A stretch of DNA of 52,477 bases from Streptomyces sp. SA15 (GCF_002291145.1 NZ_NTGE01000046.1:1-52477), one strand, 5' to 3'. Positions 16,129 through 25,095 are shown, numbered from the stretch's first letter. The notes: generated by a model from the sequence alone, not told the origin. Translations and numbers: made by a program.

Positions 16129-16499
16129 GACGACTCGCTTCGTGATGTGGTGGCACTGACTCACACGCCGCACCCTGTTGACGTGGAGATGGGCGCACGC
16201 CTTTCCATAACGAGGCAGCGTCCGGGGAGAGTTGTTCCGCATCGGGTCGATCTTGCACTCGCTGTGCGTCCTGCCGCGCGAGGTGCGGTAGATGCGGGTG
16301 TTGGTGTCAGCGTACGTGAAGTCGATGTACTCGAAGGTGCGGGCGTGAGGGCCCCCTCCCCGACGTGACTTCACACAATGCACACAAAGCCTGGCCAAAA
16401 CTTTAGGTTTCAAGGGTTACGCTCACCGGCACTGCAGTGGCCAACGGCGGCCCCCGCCGCGGCCACTCGCTCCCCCCACGCAGGCACAGGAGACTCGTT
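16129..16499. other. Intergenic region, upstream of the oxidoreductase gene
   Basis: About 370 bp with lower GC near 16370-16420, which is where promoters for the two divergent genes would be expected. No clear operator or RNA was seen. Confidence 0.4.
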
Positions 16500-17606
16500 G
16501 TGCATGACGGCGACGTAGTGGTGATCGGCGGTGGATACGCGGGCGTTCGTCTGGCGAAACGGCTGGACGGGACGGCGCGGGTCACGCTGGTGGACCGTAA
16601 GGAGATCTTCTTCCATCGCATCGCCTCCCTGCGCGCCGGCGTGCGCCCGGAGTGGACGGTGACCCCCTTCATCCCGTACGACCGGCTGTTGCGCAACGGA
16701 CGCGTGGCCGTGGGCAAGGCGGTCCGTATCGACACCGCCGAGCGGCAGGTGGTGCTGGCCACGGGCGAACGGCTGCCGTACGACGTGCTGGCGATCGCCA
16801 CCGGCGCCGACTACCCCGAACCGGCCCGCTTCACCGGCACCACCACCGAGGAAGCGGCCAAGACGTTCGCCGCACACCAGCAGAAGATCGCCGCCGCCGA
16901 GCACGTCCTCGTCGTCGGCGGCGGCCCCTCCGGCGTCGAGCTCAGCGCCGAGATCCGGCTGGCCCGGCCCGACGCCCGGGTCACGCTCGCCCACGACGGG
17001 CCGGCCCTGCTCCACTCCACGGGCAGCGGGCGGGCCGGGGCCAAGGCCCGCTCCTGGCTGGAGTCCCACGGCGTGGAGGTCCGGCTCGACTCCTTCATGT
17101 CCCCCGGCAACGACTTCGGCACCTACCGCGACGCCCGGGGCAACATCGTCGACGCCGACGTCTCCTTCTGGGCGACGGGCACCACCCCCAACACGCTCTG
17201 GCTGCGGCTGGCCGGGCACGGCGACTGGCTGAACCCGGCCGGGCACATCAAGGTCGACCGCACGCTGCGGGTCGAGGGGAAACAGGACGTGTTCGCGGTC
17301 GGCGACGTGAACGACGCCACCGAGCTCAAGATCACCCCCGCCGCGCTCGCCCAGGCGGACCTCGCCGCCCACAACATCCGCGTCTACCTGCAGAGTTCCG
17401 GCAAGCACCGCAGGGAGCCCCGCTTCTACCGGCCGATCCATCGCCTCCCGCTCATCGTGCCGTTCGGCTCGGCCGACGGAGTGACCGTCGTGCCCGTGCC
17501 GGGCGGGGAGAGCGCGGTCCTCGGCGGCCGTACCAGCACCTTGGCCAAGGCGAAGACCCTCATGACGCCGTACATGAGGCGCCAGCTCGGATATACGGCG
17601 GCCTGA
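16500..17606 (+). CDS. NAD(P)/FAD-dependent oxidoreductase (type II NADH dehydrogenase-like)
   Basis: A 368-aa protein. The GTG start is supported by AGGAG seven bases upstream, and the Rossmann fold begins at residue 5. The FAD-binding motif is VVVIGGGYAGVRLAKRL, the NAD(P)H-binding motif is VLVVGGGPSGVELSAEI at about residue 138, and the FAD-site motif near the end is VFAVGDVNDATELKI. The layout is that of NDH-2 / AIF-like pyridine nucleotide-disulfide oxidoreductases. There is no clear C-terminal membrane anchor, so it may be soluble or only peripherally attached. Likely substrates are NADH and a quinone or other acceptor; this is inferred from the family. Confidence 0.9.
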   Translation: MHDGDVVVIGGGYAGVRLAKRLDGTARVTLVDRKEIFFHRIASLRAGVRPEWTVTPFIPYDRLLRNGRVAVGKAVRIDTAERQVVLATGERLPYDVLAIATGADYPEPARFTGTTTEEAAKTFAAHQQKIAAAEHVLVVGGGPSGVELSAEIRLARPDARVTLAHDGPALLHSTGSGRAGAKARSWLESHGVEVRLDSFMSPGNDFGTYRDARGNIVDADVSFWATGTTPNTLWLRLAGHGDWLNPAGHIKVDRTLRVEGKQDVFAVGDVNDATELKITPAALAQADLAAHNIRVYLQSSGKHRREPRFYRPIHRLPLIVPFGSADGVTVVPVPGGESAVLGGRTSTLAKAKTLMTPYMRRQLGYTAA

Positions 17607-17651
17607 GGCGCCGTTGAGCCAGGGGTGGTTGGTGCGCCAGTCTGTACGTCC

Positions 17652-20600
17652 ATGGACCGTGACTGGAGCACATCCTTCCGTACCTCCTTCCGTCCCTCGT
17701 TCCCTTCCTCCTTCCGTCCGACGCGCCGTCAACTCCTCGCCGCCGCAGGCGCCGTACCGCTCGTGGGTCCGCTCGTCGGCGCGGCAGCAGCCCCCGCGGC
17801 CCCCGCGACCGCACACCCCCGTACCGGCGCCCTCTCCCTCACCTTCACCCGCGCCACCAACGGCTCGGCGACCCTCGCCCCCGCCGGCGACCACCTGGTC
17901 GCCGAGGTGCAGAGCGTCCTGTGGTCCCTGCCCCGCGCCGGCGGCACGGCCCGCCCCCTGACCCCGGCGGACCTCGAACCGGGCCGCCCCACGCACGCCC
18001 CGGACGGCGCTCTCATCGCCTTCTGCGCCTACCGGGGCGGCGGCTTCCACCTCTGGACCGTGCGCCCCGACGGCTCCGGCCTGCGGCAGCGCACCGACGG
18101 CCCCTGGGACGACCGCGGCCCGGCCTGGTCCCCCGACGGCACCCGCCTCGCCTTCGCCTCCGAACGCGGCGGAGACCCCGTCGACGGCAGCCCGTACCGC
18201 ATCCACGTCCTCGACCTGCGCACCGGCCGGATCGCTCGCGTCACCGGCCTCCCCGGTCAGGACGGCCCCTTGCAGGACGGCCCGTGGGAGGACTTCGACC
18301 CCACCTGGTCACCGGACGGCACCCGCGTCCTGTTCGTCCGCGCGAAGACCGTCACCACACCGCAGGGCGTGAGCCTGGAAGCCCGTACGATCGCCGCCGT
18401 CCCCGCCGACGGCACCGGCCCGGTCGCCGTACGGCACACCGAGACCGAGGCCGCGCAGGTCATGACCCCCGCCCTCGCCCCCGACGGCAGCCTGGCGTAC
18501 CTGCGCACCACGGCCTCCCCGAACGGCTCCTGCACCCTCGTCGTCGACGGCCGCCCCGTCCCGGTCGGCGGAGGCACCGGAGGCACCGGAGGCACCGGAG
18601 CCACCGGAGACATTGCCCCGGTGCCCCCGCGCTGGACCCCGGCGGGCGAACTGCTCCTGACGGTCGACGGCGCCTTCACCCTCGTACGACCGGACAGACC
18701 CGACGACGACCCGGAGACCATCCCCTTCGAGGGTGTGCTGCCCGTGCGGCGGCCGCGGTACGAGACCAAGCAGTACGACCTCGCAGACGCCCGCGCCCGC
18801 CCGGTGCGCGGCATCCACCTGCCCGCGCTCTCACCCGACGGCCGGCAGATCGCCTTCGCGGCGCTCAACTCCCTCTGGCTGGTGAGCAGTTCGGGCGGAC
18901 GTCCGAGGCGACTGCGCGGGTCGGCACCCACCCGGTACCTCCTCGCGCCCGCCTGGGCGCCCGACGGCAGGTCGCTCCTCTACGCCGACGACCGCGACGG
19001 CCTCCTCGGTGTGTACCGGCACGATCTCGCCACCGGAGACGAGACCGCGCTGGCGACCGGCGGCCGCGTCTTCCCGGCGCTGTCGCCCGACGGGCAGCGC
19101 CTCGCCTGCCTCGACCTGACCGGACGGCTCCTCGTCCGCGACCTGGCGTCCGGCGAGGAACGCGTCCTGGCCGCGCCCCTGGGCGCCGGCGGACTGCCCG
19201 GCCGCCCCAGCTGGTCGCCCGACGGCCGCCACCTCGCCCTCTGCGACCGCAACCGCCTCAACTCCCGCTTCCGGGAGGGCTACAACGTCATCCGGATCGT
19301 CGACACCACGACCGGCACCGACCGCCTCCACCTGGTGGCGCCCCACACGTCGATCGCCGACCGGTACGACTCCGGGCCCGTCTGGTCGCCCGACGGCCGC
19401 TGGATGGCGGTGATCGTCGAGTCGGCGCTGTGCCTGCTGCCGGTCGCCCCCGACGGAAGCCCGCGCGGCGACCTGCGCCCCCTCGTCACCACCGAACCGG
19501 CCGACCACCCCTCCTGGTCCGGCGACTCCCGCACCCTGCTGTACCTCTCCGGCACCCGCCTGCGCCTCGTCGACATCGACGGCGGCCCCGCCCGCACCGT
19601 CCGCGTCCCCCTCGACGCCTCCAGACCCACACCCGCCGACGTGGTGGTGCACGCCGGCCGCCTGTGGGACGGCACGGGCGAGACGGTCCGCGACGACGCC
19701 GACATCGTCGTACGCCACGGACGCATCACGGCGGTGGAACCCCACCGCGCGACCCGACGGGCCACCCTCCGCCGCATCGACGCGTCGGCCCACACCGTCC
19801 TCCCTGGCCTGTGGGACACCCACACCCACCCCTGGCAGAGCACCTACGGCGGCCGCCAGACCGTCGGCCAGCTGACCTACGGCATCACCACGGCCGTCTC
19901 CCTCGGCGGCTTCGCGTACGAGCAGGCCCGCATCCGCGAGGCGGTGGCCACCGGACAGCTCGCCGGACCCCGCCTGCTGACCACCGGCGAACTCCTCGAC
20001 GGGGCACGCGTCGCGTACAGCATGGCCCGCGCCCACGGGACCCGGCAGGGCCTGCGCCGCTCGCTGGAGCGGGGCGCCGCGCTGGACTGGGACTTCGTCA
20101 AGACGTACGTTCGCGCCCCCGGTTGGGTCATGGAGGAGGCCGCCCGCTTCGCCCACGAACGCCTCGGCGTCCGGACCGGAGGCCACCTGCTCTCACCCGG
20201 AGTCCAACTCGGCCAGGACGTGACGACCCACCTCCAGGCCACGCAGCGCGCCGAGTTCGGCCACGCCATCACGGCCACGGGCCGCGCGTACCAGGACGTG
20301 GTCGAGATCTACGGCGCGCGAGGCGTGGACTTCTCCCTGATCGCGACCCCGTTCACCTCGGCCCCCCTCCTCGGCGCGGACCCCGCCCTCGCCGACGACC
20401 CACGCGTCACCGTCGTGATGCCCCCCTGGGACGCGGTCGCCGTACGCCAGGCCGCCGGCACCCCACCCACACCCGCCCAACTCGCCGCCCTCCGCACGGA
20501 GACGGACATCTACCGGCGCGTGCTGGCCGCCGGCGGCCTCGTCGCCCTCGGCACGGACCAGCCCCTCGTCCCCGTCGGCCTCGCCCTCCACCTGGGCCTG

Positions 20601-20933
20601 CGCGCCCTGCACCGCGGCGGCCTGTCCCCGGCGCAGGCTCTGCGCACCGCGACGGTCCTGCCCGCCCGCCTCTTCGGCGTCGACGGCGACCTGGGCACCG
20701 TCGAGGAAGGCAGGCTGGCCGACCTGACGGTCGTCGACGGTGACCCGTTCACGGATTTCGCGAGCCTTGTCCGTACGGTGTCGGTCCTGAGGGGCGGAGT
20801 GCCGTACGCCACCGAGGAGTTGGTGGCTGCCTTCGAGCCGTCGGCCCGGCGTGCGACGGCGGCGGAGGAGGACTGGCTGGGGGTGGGGCGGCTGATGCGG
20901 AGGGACGGGTGCTGTGACGGGCATGGGGGCTAG
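17652..20933 (+). CDS. Secreted TolB-like beta-propeller / amidohydrolase fusion
   Basis: A 1093-aa protein with ATG start (MDRDWSTS). A Tat-type signal is present: RPTRRQLLAAAGAVP followed by a hydrophobic core and APATA. Residues ~60-660 hold repeated WSPDG/LSPDG motifs (WSPDGTRLAFA, LSPDGRQIAFA, WSPDGRHLALC), i.e. WD40-like TolB/PD40 propeller blades. The C-terminal ~430 residues are an amidohydrolase of the imidazolonepropionase/dihydroorotase type, with metal-binding HxH in LWDTHTHPW (about 722-724) and a late ALGTDQP Asp. Such fusions probably hydrolyse cyclic amides or dipeptides outside the cell; the substrate is unknown. A 9-bp repeat (GGAGGCACC, four copies at 18570-18605) encodes a Gly-Thr loop between blades. 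Confidence 0.9.
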   Translation: MDRDWSTSFRTSFRPSFPSSFRPTRRQLLAAAGAVPLVGPLVGAAAAPAAPATAHPRTGALSLTFTRATNGSATLAPAGDHLVAEVQSVLWSLPRAGGTARPLTPADLEPGRPTHAPDGALIAFCAYRGGGFHLWTVRPDGSGLRQRTDGPWDDRGPAWSPDGTRLAFASERGGDPVDGSPYRIHVLDLRTGRIARVTGLPGQDGPLQDGPWEDFDPTWSPDGTRVLFVRAKTVTTPQGVSLEARTIAAVPADGTGPVAVRHTETEAAQVMTPALAPDGSLAYLRTTASPNGSCTLVVDGRPVPVGGGTGGTGGTGATGDIAPVPPRWTPAGELLLTVDGAFTLVRPDRPDDDPETIPFEGVLPVRRPRYETKQYDLADARARPVRGIHLPALSPDGRQIAFAALNSLWLVSSSGGRPRRLRGSAPTRYLLAPAWAPDGRSLLYADDRDGLLGVYRHDLATGDETALATGGRVFPALSPDGQRLACLDLTGRLLVRDLASGEERVLAAPLGAGGLPGRPSWSPDGRHLALCDRNRLNSRFREGYNVIRIVDTTTGTDRLHLVAPHTSIADRYDSGPVWSPDGRWMAVIVESALCLLPVAPDGSPRGDLRPLVTTEPADHPSWSGDSRTLLYLSGTRLRLVDIDGGPARTVRVPLDASRPTPADVVVHAGRLWDGTGETVRDDADIVVRHGRITAVEPHRATRRATLRRIDASAHTVLPGLWDTHTHPWQSTYGGRQTVGQLTYGITTAVSLGGFAYEQARIREAVATGQLAGPRLLTTGELLDGARVAYSMARAHGTRQGLRRSLERGAALDWDFVKTYVRAPGWVMEEAARFAHERLGVRTGGHLLSPGVQLGQDVTTHLQATQRAEFGHAITATGRAYQDVVEIYGARGVDFSLIATPFTSAPLLGADPALADDPRVTVVMPPWDAVAVRQAAGTPPTPAQLAALRTETDIYRRVLAAGGLVALGTDQPLVPVGLALHLGLRALHRGGLSPAQALRTATVLPARLFGVDGDLGTVEEGRLADLTVVDGDPFTDFASLVRTVSVLRGGVPYATEELVAAFEPSARRATAAEEDWLGVGRLMRRDGCCDGHGG
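18570..18605 (+). repeat. 9-bp in-frame minisatellite in the propeller gene
   Basis: Four consecutive units GGAGGCACC (last one GGAGCCACC) encode Gly-Gly-Thr repeats. Units of nine keep the frame, so copy number could vary without breaking the gene. Confidence 0.8.
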
Positions 20934-20938
20934 CCCCC
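20925..20938 (+). terminator. Palindrome covering the amidohydrolase stop codon
   Basis: GGGGGCTAGCCCCC is a perfect 14-bp palindrome containing the TAG stop and is followed by AAATACTTT. It may act as a compact hairpin, though the loop would need to open at the centre. Confidence 0.35.
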
Positions 20939-20980
20939 AAATACTTTGACGGGCTGTTCGGCTCCCGTTACGTTCACGCG

Positions 20981-21883
20981 ATGCAGATTCTCCGATACAC
21001 GGCGTTCACGACCGACCCGGTCGGTGGCAATCCGGCAGGAGTGGTTCTCGACGCCACCGGAGCCGACGAGGCGACGATGCTGGCGACGGCCGCGGACATC
21101 GGCTACTCCGAGACGGCGTTCCTGGTGCCGCCGTCGGAGGAAGACGGGGGTGACGGGGGAGACGGCGGAGACGGGGAAGGCGGGGGAGACAGGGACAAGG
21201 GCGAATTCGGCATTCGTTACTTCAGCCCGCGCGCGGAGGTGCCGTTCTGCGGACATGCCACCATCGCCATGGCGGTCGCCCACGCCGAGCGCCATGGTGT
21301 CGGCACGCTGCGGCTGAGCACCAAGGCGGGCCCGGTCACCGTCACCACCCGCACCACGGAGGACGGTCCGGTCGTCGCGACGCTGGTGAGCGTCGCACCG
21401 CGTACGGCGCCGATTCCCGCCCCCGTCCTGGCCGAACTGCTCGCCGCTCTGCGCTGGTCGGCCGACGAACTGGACCCCGGCCTGCCGCCACGCGTGGCAT
21501 ACGGCGGCGCCTGGCACCCGATCATCGCCGCCGCCGGCCGCGAACGGCTGGCCGACCTGGACTACGACTTCGACGCTCTTGCCAAGCTGATGGACCGTGA
21601 GGGCTGGGTCACGGTCGACCTGGTCCATCGCGAGTCCCCGACGGTGTACCACGCGCGCAACCCCTTCCCGCCGGGCGGAGTCGTCGAGGATCCGGCCACG
21701 GGCGCGGCGGCCGCCGCCTTCGGCGGATATCTGCGGGAGCTGGGACTGGTGACTCCGCCCACCAGCTTGACGGTTCATCAGGGGTACGACATGGGACGGC
21801 CCAGCACCATCACGGTGTCGGTGCCGGCAGAGCCGGGCAGTGGTATCGCGGTGTCGGGAAGCGCTGTGCCGCTTGCGCGGTAG
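20981..21883 (+). CDS. PhzF-family isomerase
   Basis: A 300-aa protein with ATG start (MQILRYTAFTTDPVGGNPAGVV). The N-terminal motif GGNPAGVVLD, the ADIGYSETAFL segment with the catalytic Glu, the central FSPRAEVPFCGHATIAMA motif and the C-terminal EDPATGAAAAAFGGYL motif identify the PhzF / diaminopimelate-epimerase-fold family. These enzymes isomerise small molecules; there are no phenazine genes here, so the substrate is unknown. An unusual Gly/Asp-rich insert (DGGDGGDGGDGEGGGD) sits between strand segments and is encoded by six 9-bp repeats at 21143-21196. Confidence 0.92.
   Translation: MQILRYTAFTTDPVGGNPAGVVLDATGADEATMLATAADIGYSETAFLVPPSEEDGGDGGDGGDGEGGGDRDKGEFGIRYFSPRAEVPFCGHATIAMAVAHAERHGVGTLRLSTKAGPVTVTTRTTEDGPVVATLVSVAPRTAPIPAPVLAELLAALRWSADELDPGLPPRVAYGGAWHPIIAAAGRERLADLDYDFDALAKLMDREGWVTVDLVHRESPTVYHARNPFPPGGVVEDPATGAAAAAFGGYLRELGLVTPPTSLTVHQGYDMGRPSTITVSVPAEPGSGIAVSGSAVPLAR
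21143..21196 (+). repeat. 9-bp in-frame minisatellite in the PhzF gene
   Basis: Six near-identical units of the form GACGGGGGA encode an acidic Gly-rich loop. Units of nine preserve the reading frame. Confidence 0.8.
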
Positions 21884-21948
21884 GACAGCCGTGGCTTGAT
21901 GGCGAGGACACCCTGAGGTTCCGGGACCCCTCCCGGCACTCCCGGCGA

Positions 21949-22290
21949 ATGCTGGTGCGGGCCAACTGCAGGGGTGAGTTCGATACGGGGCTGCGCATGC
22001 GCTACGTCGTTGCCCTGCGCGTCGTCAAGTACACCCCGCCGGATGTCAAGTCGGTCCCCGAGGAGGTCGGATGGGGCCAGTACGCCGTCGGAGAGGTCAC
22101 GGTGGACGCGTTCGTCATCGATCTGAAGCGGGGGGACGTCCCATGCCGCTTCCGTGCGAGCGGGCAGACGGCGGATTCGGTGTTCTGGACGGAGGGCACT
22201 GCCGAAGAGGCGATCTACAAGGACATCCGCGAGTCACTCTCGATCGAGATCTACCGCATGCTCCGCAAGATGGGAGCTGGTGTGGACTGA
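21949..22290 (+). CDS. Hypothetical protein
   Basis: A 113-aa protein with well-formed coding sequence: RYVVALRVVKYTPPDVKSVP, GQYAVGEVTVDAFVIDLKRG, DVPCRFRASGQTAD, and a C-terminal helix AIYKDIRESLSIEIYRML. Good coding character continues upstream of the ATG without a stop, so the gene may have lost its 5' end or may start at an unrecognised codon. No family was recognised. It lies between the PhzF gene and a convergent NTF2-like gene. Confidence 0.5.
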   Translation: MLVRANCRGEFDTGLRMRYVVALRVVKYTPPDVKSVPEEVGWGQYAVGEVTVDAFVIDLKRGDVPCRFRASGQTADSVFWTEGTAEEAIYKDIRESLSIEIYRMLRKMGAGVD

Positions 22291-22319
22291 CGTGCTGTGG
22301 CCGCCGGTCGGCCTGTGGC

Positions 22320-22745
22320 TCAGCTTCGGGCCACAGGCGTGATGTGGCTCAGCACGCACAGCCAGCGACCGTCTCGTTTCACGAACACGTCGGTCGTCCA
22401 CTCGTCCGCGTCGTAACGCGTGCCTTGGTAGTGGGCTGTGTTCGTCACGCGGCCGGTGAGCACCGCCGCATCGTTGTAGACGCGAATCCTGGGTGGCGTG
22501 ACGAGGTCCATCGCCGAGTGGGTCAGCTCCCCGGACTCGACGAGGGAGAGGAACTGCTCCTTCGAGGCGACGCCCGACTCGGAAACGATCACCCACTCGT
22601 CGGCCATGAAGCCGGCGATTCGCACAGGGTCATTGGCGACGATCGAAGCAGCCCAGTCCTTCACCAGGCCGATCAATCGAGCGTCTGCCGCGTCTGCCGC
22701 GTCTTCGCCTGGCGCCCGCGGGTCCGAATGAGGTTCTTCGTCCAC
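22320..22745 (-). CDS. NTF2-like / SnoaL-type protein (DUF4440)
   Basis: A 141-aa protein with GTG start. After a variable acidic N-terminus comes the cone-shaped NTF2-like fold: LIGLVKDWAASIVANDPVRI, ADEWVIVSESGVASKEQFL, then strands IRVYNDAAVLTGRVTNTAHY, TTDVFVKRDGRWLCVLSHITPV. The W-x-V-L-S-H-x-TPV ending is characteristic of the DUF4440 group. These proteins bind or transform small molecules or act as uncharacterised accessory domains. It is transcribed towards the hypothetical gene at 21949-22290. Confidence 0.75.
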   Translation of the reverse strand: MDEEPHSDPRAPGEDAADAADARLIGLVKDWAASIVANDPVRIAGFMADEWVIVSESGVASKEQFLSLVESGELTHSAMDLVTPPRIRVYNDAAVLTGRVTNTAHYQGTRYDADEWTTDVFVKRDGRWLCVLSHITPVARS

Positions 22746-22829
22746 GTCCCGACCGTAACCGCGCCAGGCCGGCTCGGCGAGCGCGGTCAGGGCAACCGCG
22801 TAATGGTCAAGACCTGTGGATCGCTGAAG

Positions 22830-23348
22830 TCATCGTCCGATGCTCCCGTGCCATCGGATCTCGCCTTCCTGCCATGCGTCGGTGGGTGCGAGTCCGGCGG
22901 CAGCGGCGACGGCGGCAGATGCCCGGTGTTCGGGGTGGATGTGGGCGATGACGGTGTGCACCGGCTGCCGGCTGAGCCAGGCGACGAGTCCTTGGGCTGC
23001 TTCGGTGGCGATGCCTCTTCCCTGCCACGGCGTCCCCACCACCCAGGCGATCTCGGCGACGAGTCCGTGAGCGGAGCGGCTGACCGTCGCCTGGACTGTG
23101 CCCGTGAGGCAGGACTTGTCACGGAGCCGGATCACCCAGTTCAGCCAGGAGATGGCCGGATCACCAGAGCCTGCGGTCATGCGCTGGTAGCGCGAGCGCA
23201 GGGCTTGCGGGGAGTCCGGAGTGCCGCCGATGAAGGTGTGCAGGGCCGGATCGGACAGCACCACGGCCATCTCCTCGGCGTGCTCGACGCGCAGCGGCAG
23301 CAGGTCCAGCCGCCTGGTGCTGATGGCCTGGGCCGCAAGGGTGCTCAC
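22830..23348 (-). CDS. GNAT-family N-acetyltransferase (RimJ/RimL-like)
   Basis: A 172-aa protein with GTG start overlapping the stop of a broken upstream gene (GTGA). The sequence RRLDLLPLRVEHAEEMAVVL opens the fold. The acetyl-CoA-binding motif is VVGTPWQGRGIATEAAQGLV (Q-x-x-G-x-A), and VIAHIHPEHRASAAVAAAAGL is the typical RimJ/RimL motif B. It probably acetylates an amine on a protein terminus or small molecule; the substrate is not predictable. The start overlap suggests it was once the second gene of an operon whose first gene is now a remnant. Confidence 0.85.
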   Translation of the reverse strand: MSTLAAQAISTRRLDLLPLRVEHAEEMAVVLSDPALHTFIGGTPDSPQALRSRYQRMTAGSGDPAISWLNWVIRLRDKSCLTGTVQATVSRSAHGLVAEIAWVVGTPWQGRGIATEAAQGLVAWLSRQPVHTVIAHIHPEHRASAAVAAAAGLAPTDAWQEGEIRWHGSIGR

Positions 23349-23499
23349 GCCGTGCCCCCCTCGGGGTGTTCGACGAGCCGGCCGCGTTCGAAGCGGGTCC
23401 CTCGGGCGTGAGCACGATGGACAGGCCGTCCTTCCGCGTCGGGTCCCCGATCACCCAACGGTCCCCGATCAACTCCAGCGGCGCCAGGTGGCGGCGCGG
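23345..23499 (-). pseudogene. Frameshifted 3' fragment of an unknown gene
   Basis: One frame reads LELIGDRWVIGDPTRKDGLS followed by IVLTPEG. After a missing base in the G-run near 23400 another frame continues TRFERGRLVEHPEGGTA and a stop that overlaps the GTG of the acetyltransferase gene. Coding-like sequence on both sides of one shift indicates a real former gene; its 5' part has been lost. The family was not recognised. Confidence 0.5.
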
Positions 23500-23526
23500 G
23501 CCGGGCGGGCTTCGATCCGCCGGGCG

Positions 23527-24312
23527 TCACCCCGTCCCCTGCCGGGCGGAGGGTTGCTCCATGGCGTGGTCCAGATGAGTGATGACGGCCGGCACGTCGT
23601 CACTCTCGGTGCTCCGGATCAGCTGCAGGGCCGGCCGGACGAGACCGCCCGGTCGCGCTGTCAACCGTGCGAGCACGGCGGCCCGGATGTCGAGCCGCTC
23701 GATGGTCGCCTCGCGCTCCTCTTCGCTCTGCCCGGCCAGCAGTACGGCGTTGTACCACGCCTCCTCGCGGGACTGACGGACACTGAAGTCGAGGATCCGC
23801 TCGTCGGTGCGGGCTCCGACCTGATCCAGCAGCGACATGAGTGGCGACAGGGCGCCGACCGAGTCCTGCACCGTCAGCGCCACCCGCGCAAGGATGTCGT
23901 TGATCAGCAGAAAGTCGCGCCGCAACGCGTGGATGGCCGCACCCGGGCTGGTCCGCGCGGCGGCGATGGCCAGGTCGAGGTTGATGTGCGCGTTCACGCC
24001 GAGGATCAGGTGCTGGACGATGACGGTGTCGGCGTCGTCGAGCAGCCCGAACGCCTCGCGCCAACAACGCGGCCCGCTCCGGTCACGCCGCCAGGCGTCG
24101 TACGCGTCGAAGTAGCGGTTGCCGAAGAGCGTGTCGAAACGGTCCATTCGGGCGCCGTCGTCGAACAGCCCACCGTGAATGGCCGTGCGGACCTCAACGG
24201 TCACCTGTCGGTACAGCGCCGCGAAATACCCGACCCGGTCACCGGCGCGGCCGGCCTCCCGCACGATCCCGGCAAGCCCGTCCACGACATCGTCGATGTT
24301 CTCTGCCGCCAT
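23527..24312 (-). CDS. DUF5995 family protein
   Basis: A 261-aa protein. The ATG start is six bases after GGGGAG. The sequence is all-helical with AALYRQVTVEVRTAIHGGLF, the block RMDRFDTLFGNRYFDAYDAW, and IVQHLILGVNAHINLDLAIA, which is the conserved N-A-H-x-N-x-D-L motif of the DUF5995 family. The conserved His, Asn and Asp suggest a metal- or cofactor-binding helical bundle, but the family's function is unknown. It is monocistronic and faces away from the NLR pair. Confidence 0.75.
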   Translation of the reverse strand: MAAENIDDVVDGLAGIVREAGRAGDRVGYFAALYRQVTVEVRTAIHGGLFDDGARMDRFDTLFGNRYFDAYDAWRRDRSGPRCWREAFGLLDDADTVIVQHLILGVNAHINLDLAIAAARTSPGAAIHALRRDFLLINDILARVALTVQDSVGALSPLMSLLDQVGARTDERILDFSVRQSREEAWYNAVLLAGQSEEEREATIERLDIRAAVLARLTARPGGLVRPALQLIRSTESDDVPAVITHLDHAMEQPSARQGTG

Positions 24313-24636
24313 GCCCAACTCCCCTCTCGCGGCCCCTCGTTCTGGCCCGCACTCTGGCTGCTGTCCGCAGTGCTGATCGCAGCCCCAGTCCTACCACCGC
24401 ACACCGGGGAGGGTCCCCGCCCTGCAGGAACCGGGACGGGAGCCCCGCTCGTAGCTAGGGTGCCCGGGTGCCTCTGGTGAATCTGCGTCATTCAGTTCGC
24501 GCTCCCTGGCCCTGACGCCGCTGAGCCGGCGCTGACGGGTGTCACAGATCACTGCGCGTCGAAGGTGCTGGGAAGCGTGGTGGCAATCGGGTATAGGTTT
24601 TCGAGTGTCGGAGTAACGGAGGGGGCGGTCCGAGCA
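24313..24636. other. Divergent intergenic region upstream of the NLR pair
   Basis: About 320 bp without a gene. A possible minus-10 hexamer (TATAGG) lies near 24592-24597 in a less GC-rich stretch, about 40 bp before the effector gene. No operator was recognised. Confidence 0.35.
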
Positions 24637-25095
24637 ATGGATCCTGTGTCGCTTGTCGTCGCGGCGGTGGTGGCCGGTGCGACGGCCGGGCTGAAGGAGC
24701 AGGCGCAGTCGGCCGTGCGCGATGCGTACCTGGGATTGAAGAACCTGATCGTGCAGCGGCACGGGGTCGAGGTCGGCGCGGTGGAACGGCGACCCGACTC
24801 GGAAGCCAAGCAGGAGTCGTTGCGGGAGGATCTCGCCGACGCTGGCGTCGGCGAGGACGCCGAGGTACTCGGGGCGGCGCACGAGGTGGTCAAAGCCGTG
24901 CGTGAGCACGATGCGGCCGCTGCGAGGGCGGTCGGTGTCGACCTGAACGACGTCGATGCCGAGCTCATCAGGATCGTCAACGTGAAGGTTCGCGGCGACG
25001 CGACCGGCGTCGACCTCGATCGCGTGAGGACGCGGGGCGGCATCGTCATCGAGGGCATCCAGGTCGACGGAGGTGATTCCCCCGCCCACCCTTGA
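24637..25095 (+). CDS. Bell-like helical protein with amyloid-like tail (putative NLR effector)
   Basis: A 152-aa protein with ATG start and a purine-rich GGAGGGGGCGG upstream. Residues 1-42 are an amphipathic/hydrophobic helix pair (SLVVAAVVAGATAGLKEQAQ, AVRDAYLGLKNLIV). Residues ~60-90 form a second helical part (LREDLADAGV, DAEVLGAAHEVVKAV). This matches the Bell-type domain I know from bacterial NLR-associated effectors, a proposed analogue of the fungal HeLo membrane-disrupting domain. The C-terminal ~35 residues are beta-prone and Gly/Val/Ile-rich (VKVRGDATGV, GGIVIEGIQVDGG), suited to amyloid-type templating. The gene overlaps the NB-ARC gene by TTGA. The domain assignment is by pattern; membrane attack upon receptor signalling is inference. 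Confidence 0.7.
   Translation: MDPVSLVVAAVVAGATAGLKEQAQSAVRDAYLGLKNLIVQRHGVEVGAVERRPDSEAKQESLREDLADAGVGEDAEVLGAAHEVVKAVREHDAAAARAVGVDLNDVDAELIRIVNVKVRGDATGVDLDRVRTRGGIVIEGIQVDGGDSPAHP

Noticed and set aside
16129..16413. N-terminal extension of the small membrane protein (about 95 more codons)
   Set aside because: No ribosome-binding site, poor codon pattern and no recognisable domain; the region more likely holds promoters.
17921..20743. 940-codon Arg/Pro-rich open frame parallel to the propeller gene
   Set aside because: It is out of frame with the real gene; its composition is that of a frameshifted GC-rich sequence.
20981..21883. A phenazine biosynthesis cluster suggested by PhzF
   Set aside because: No other phz gene is present; PhzF-fold isomerases are common stand-alone proteins.
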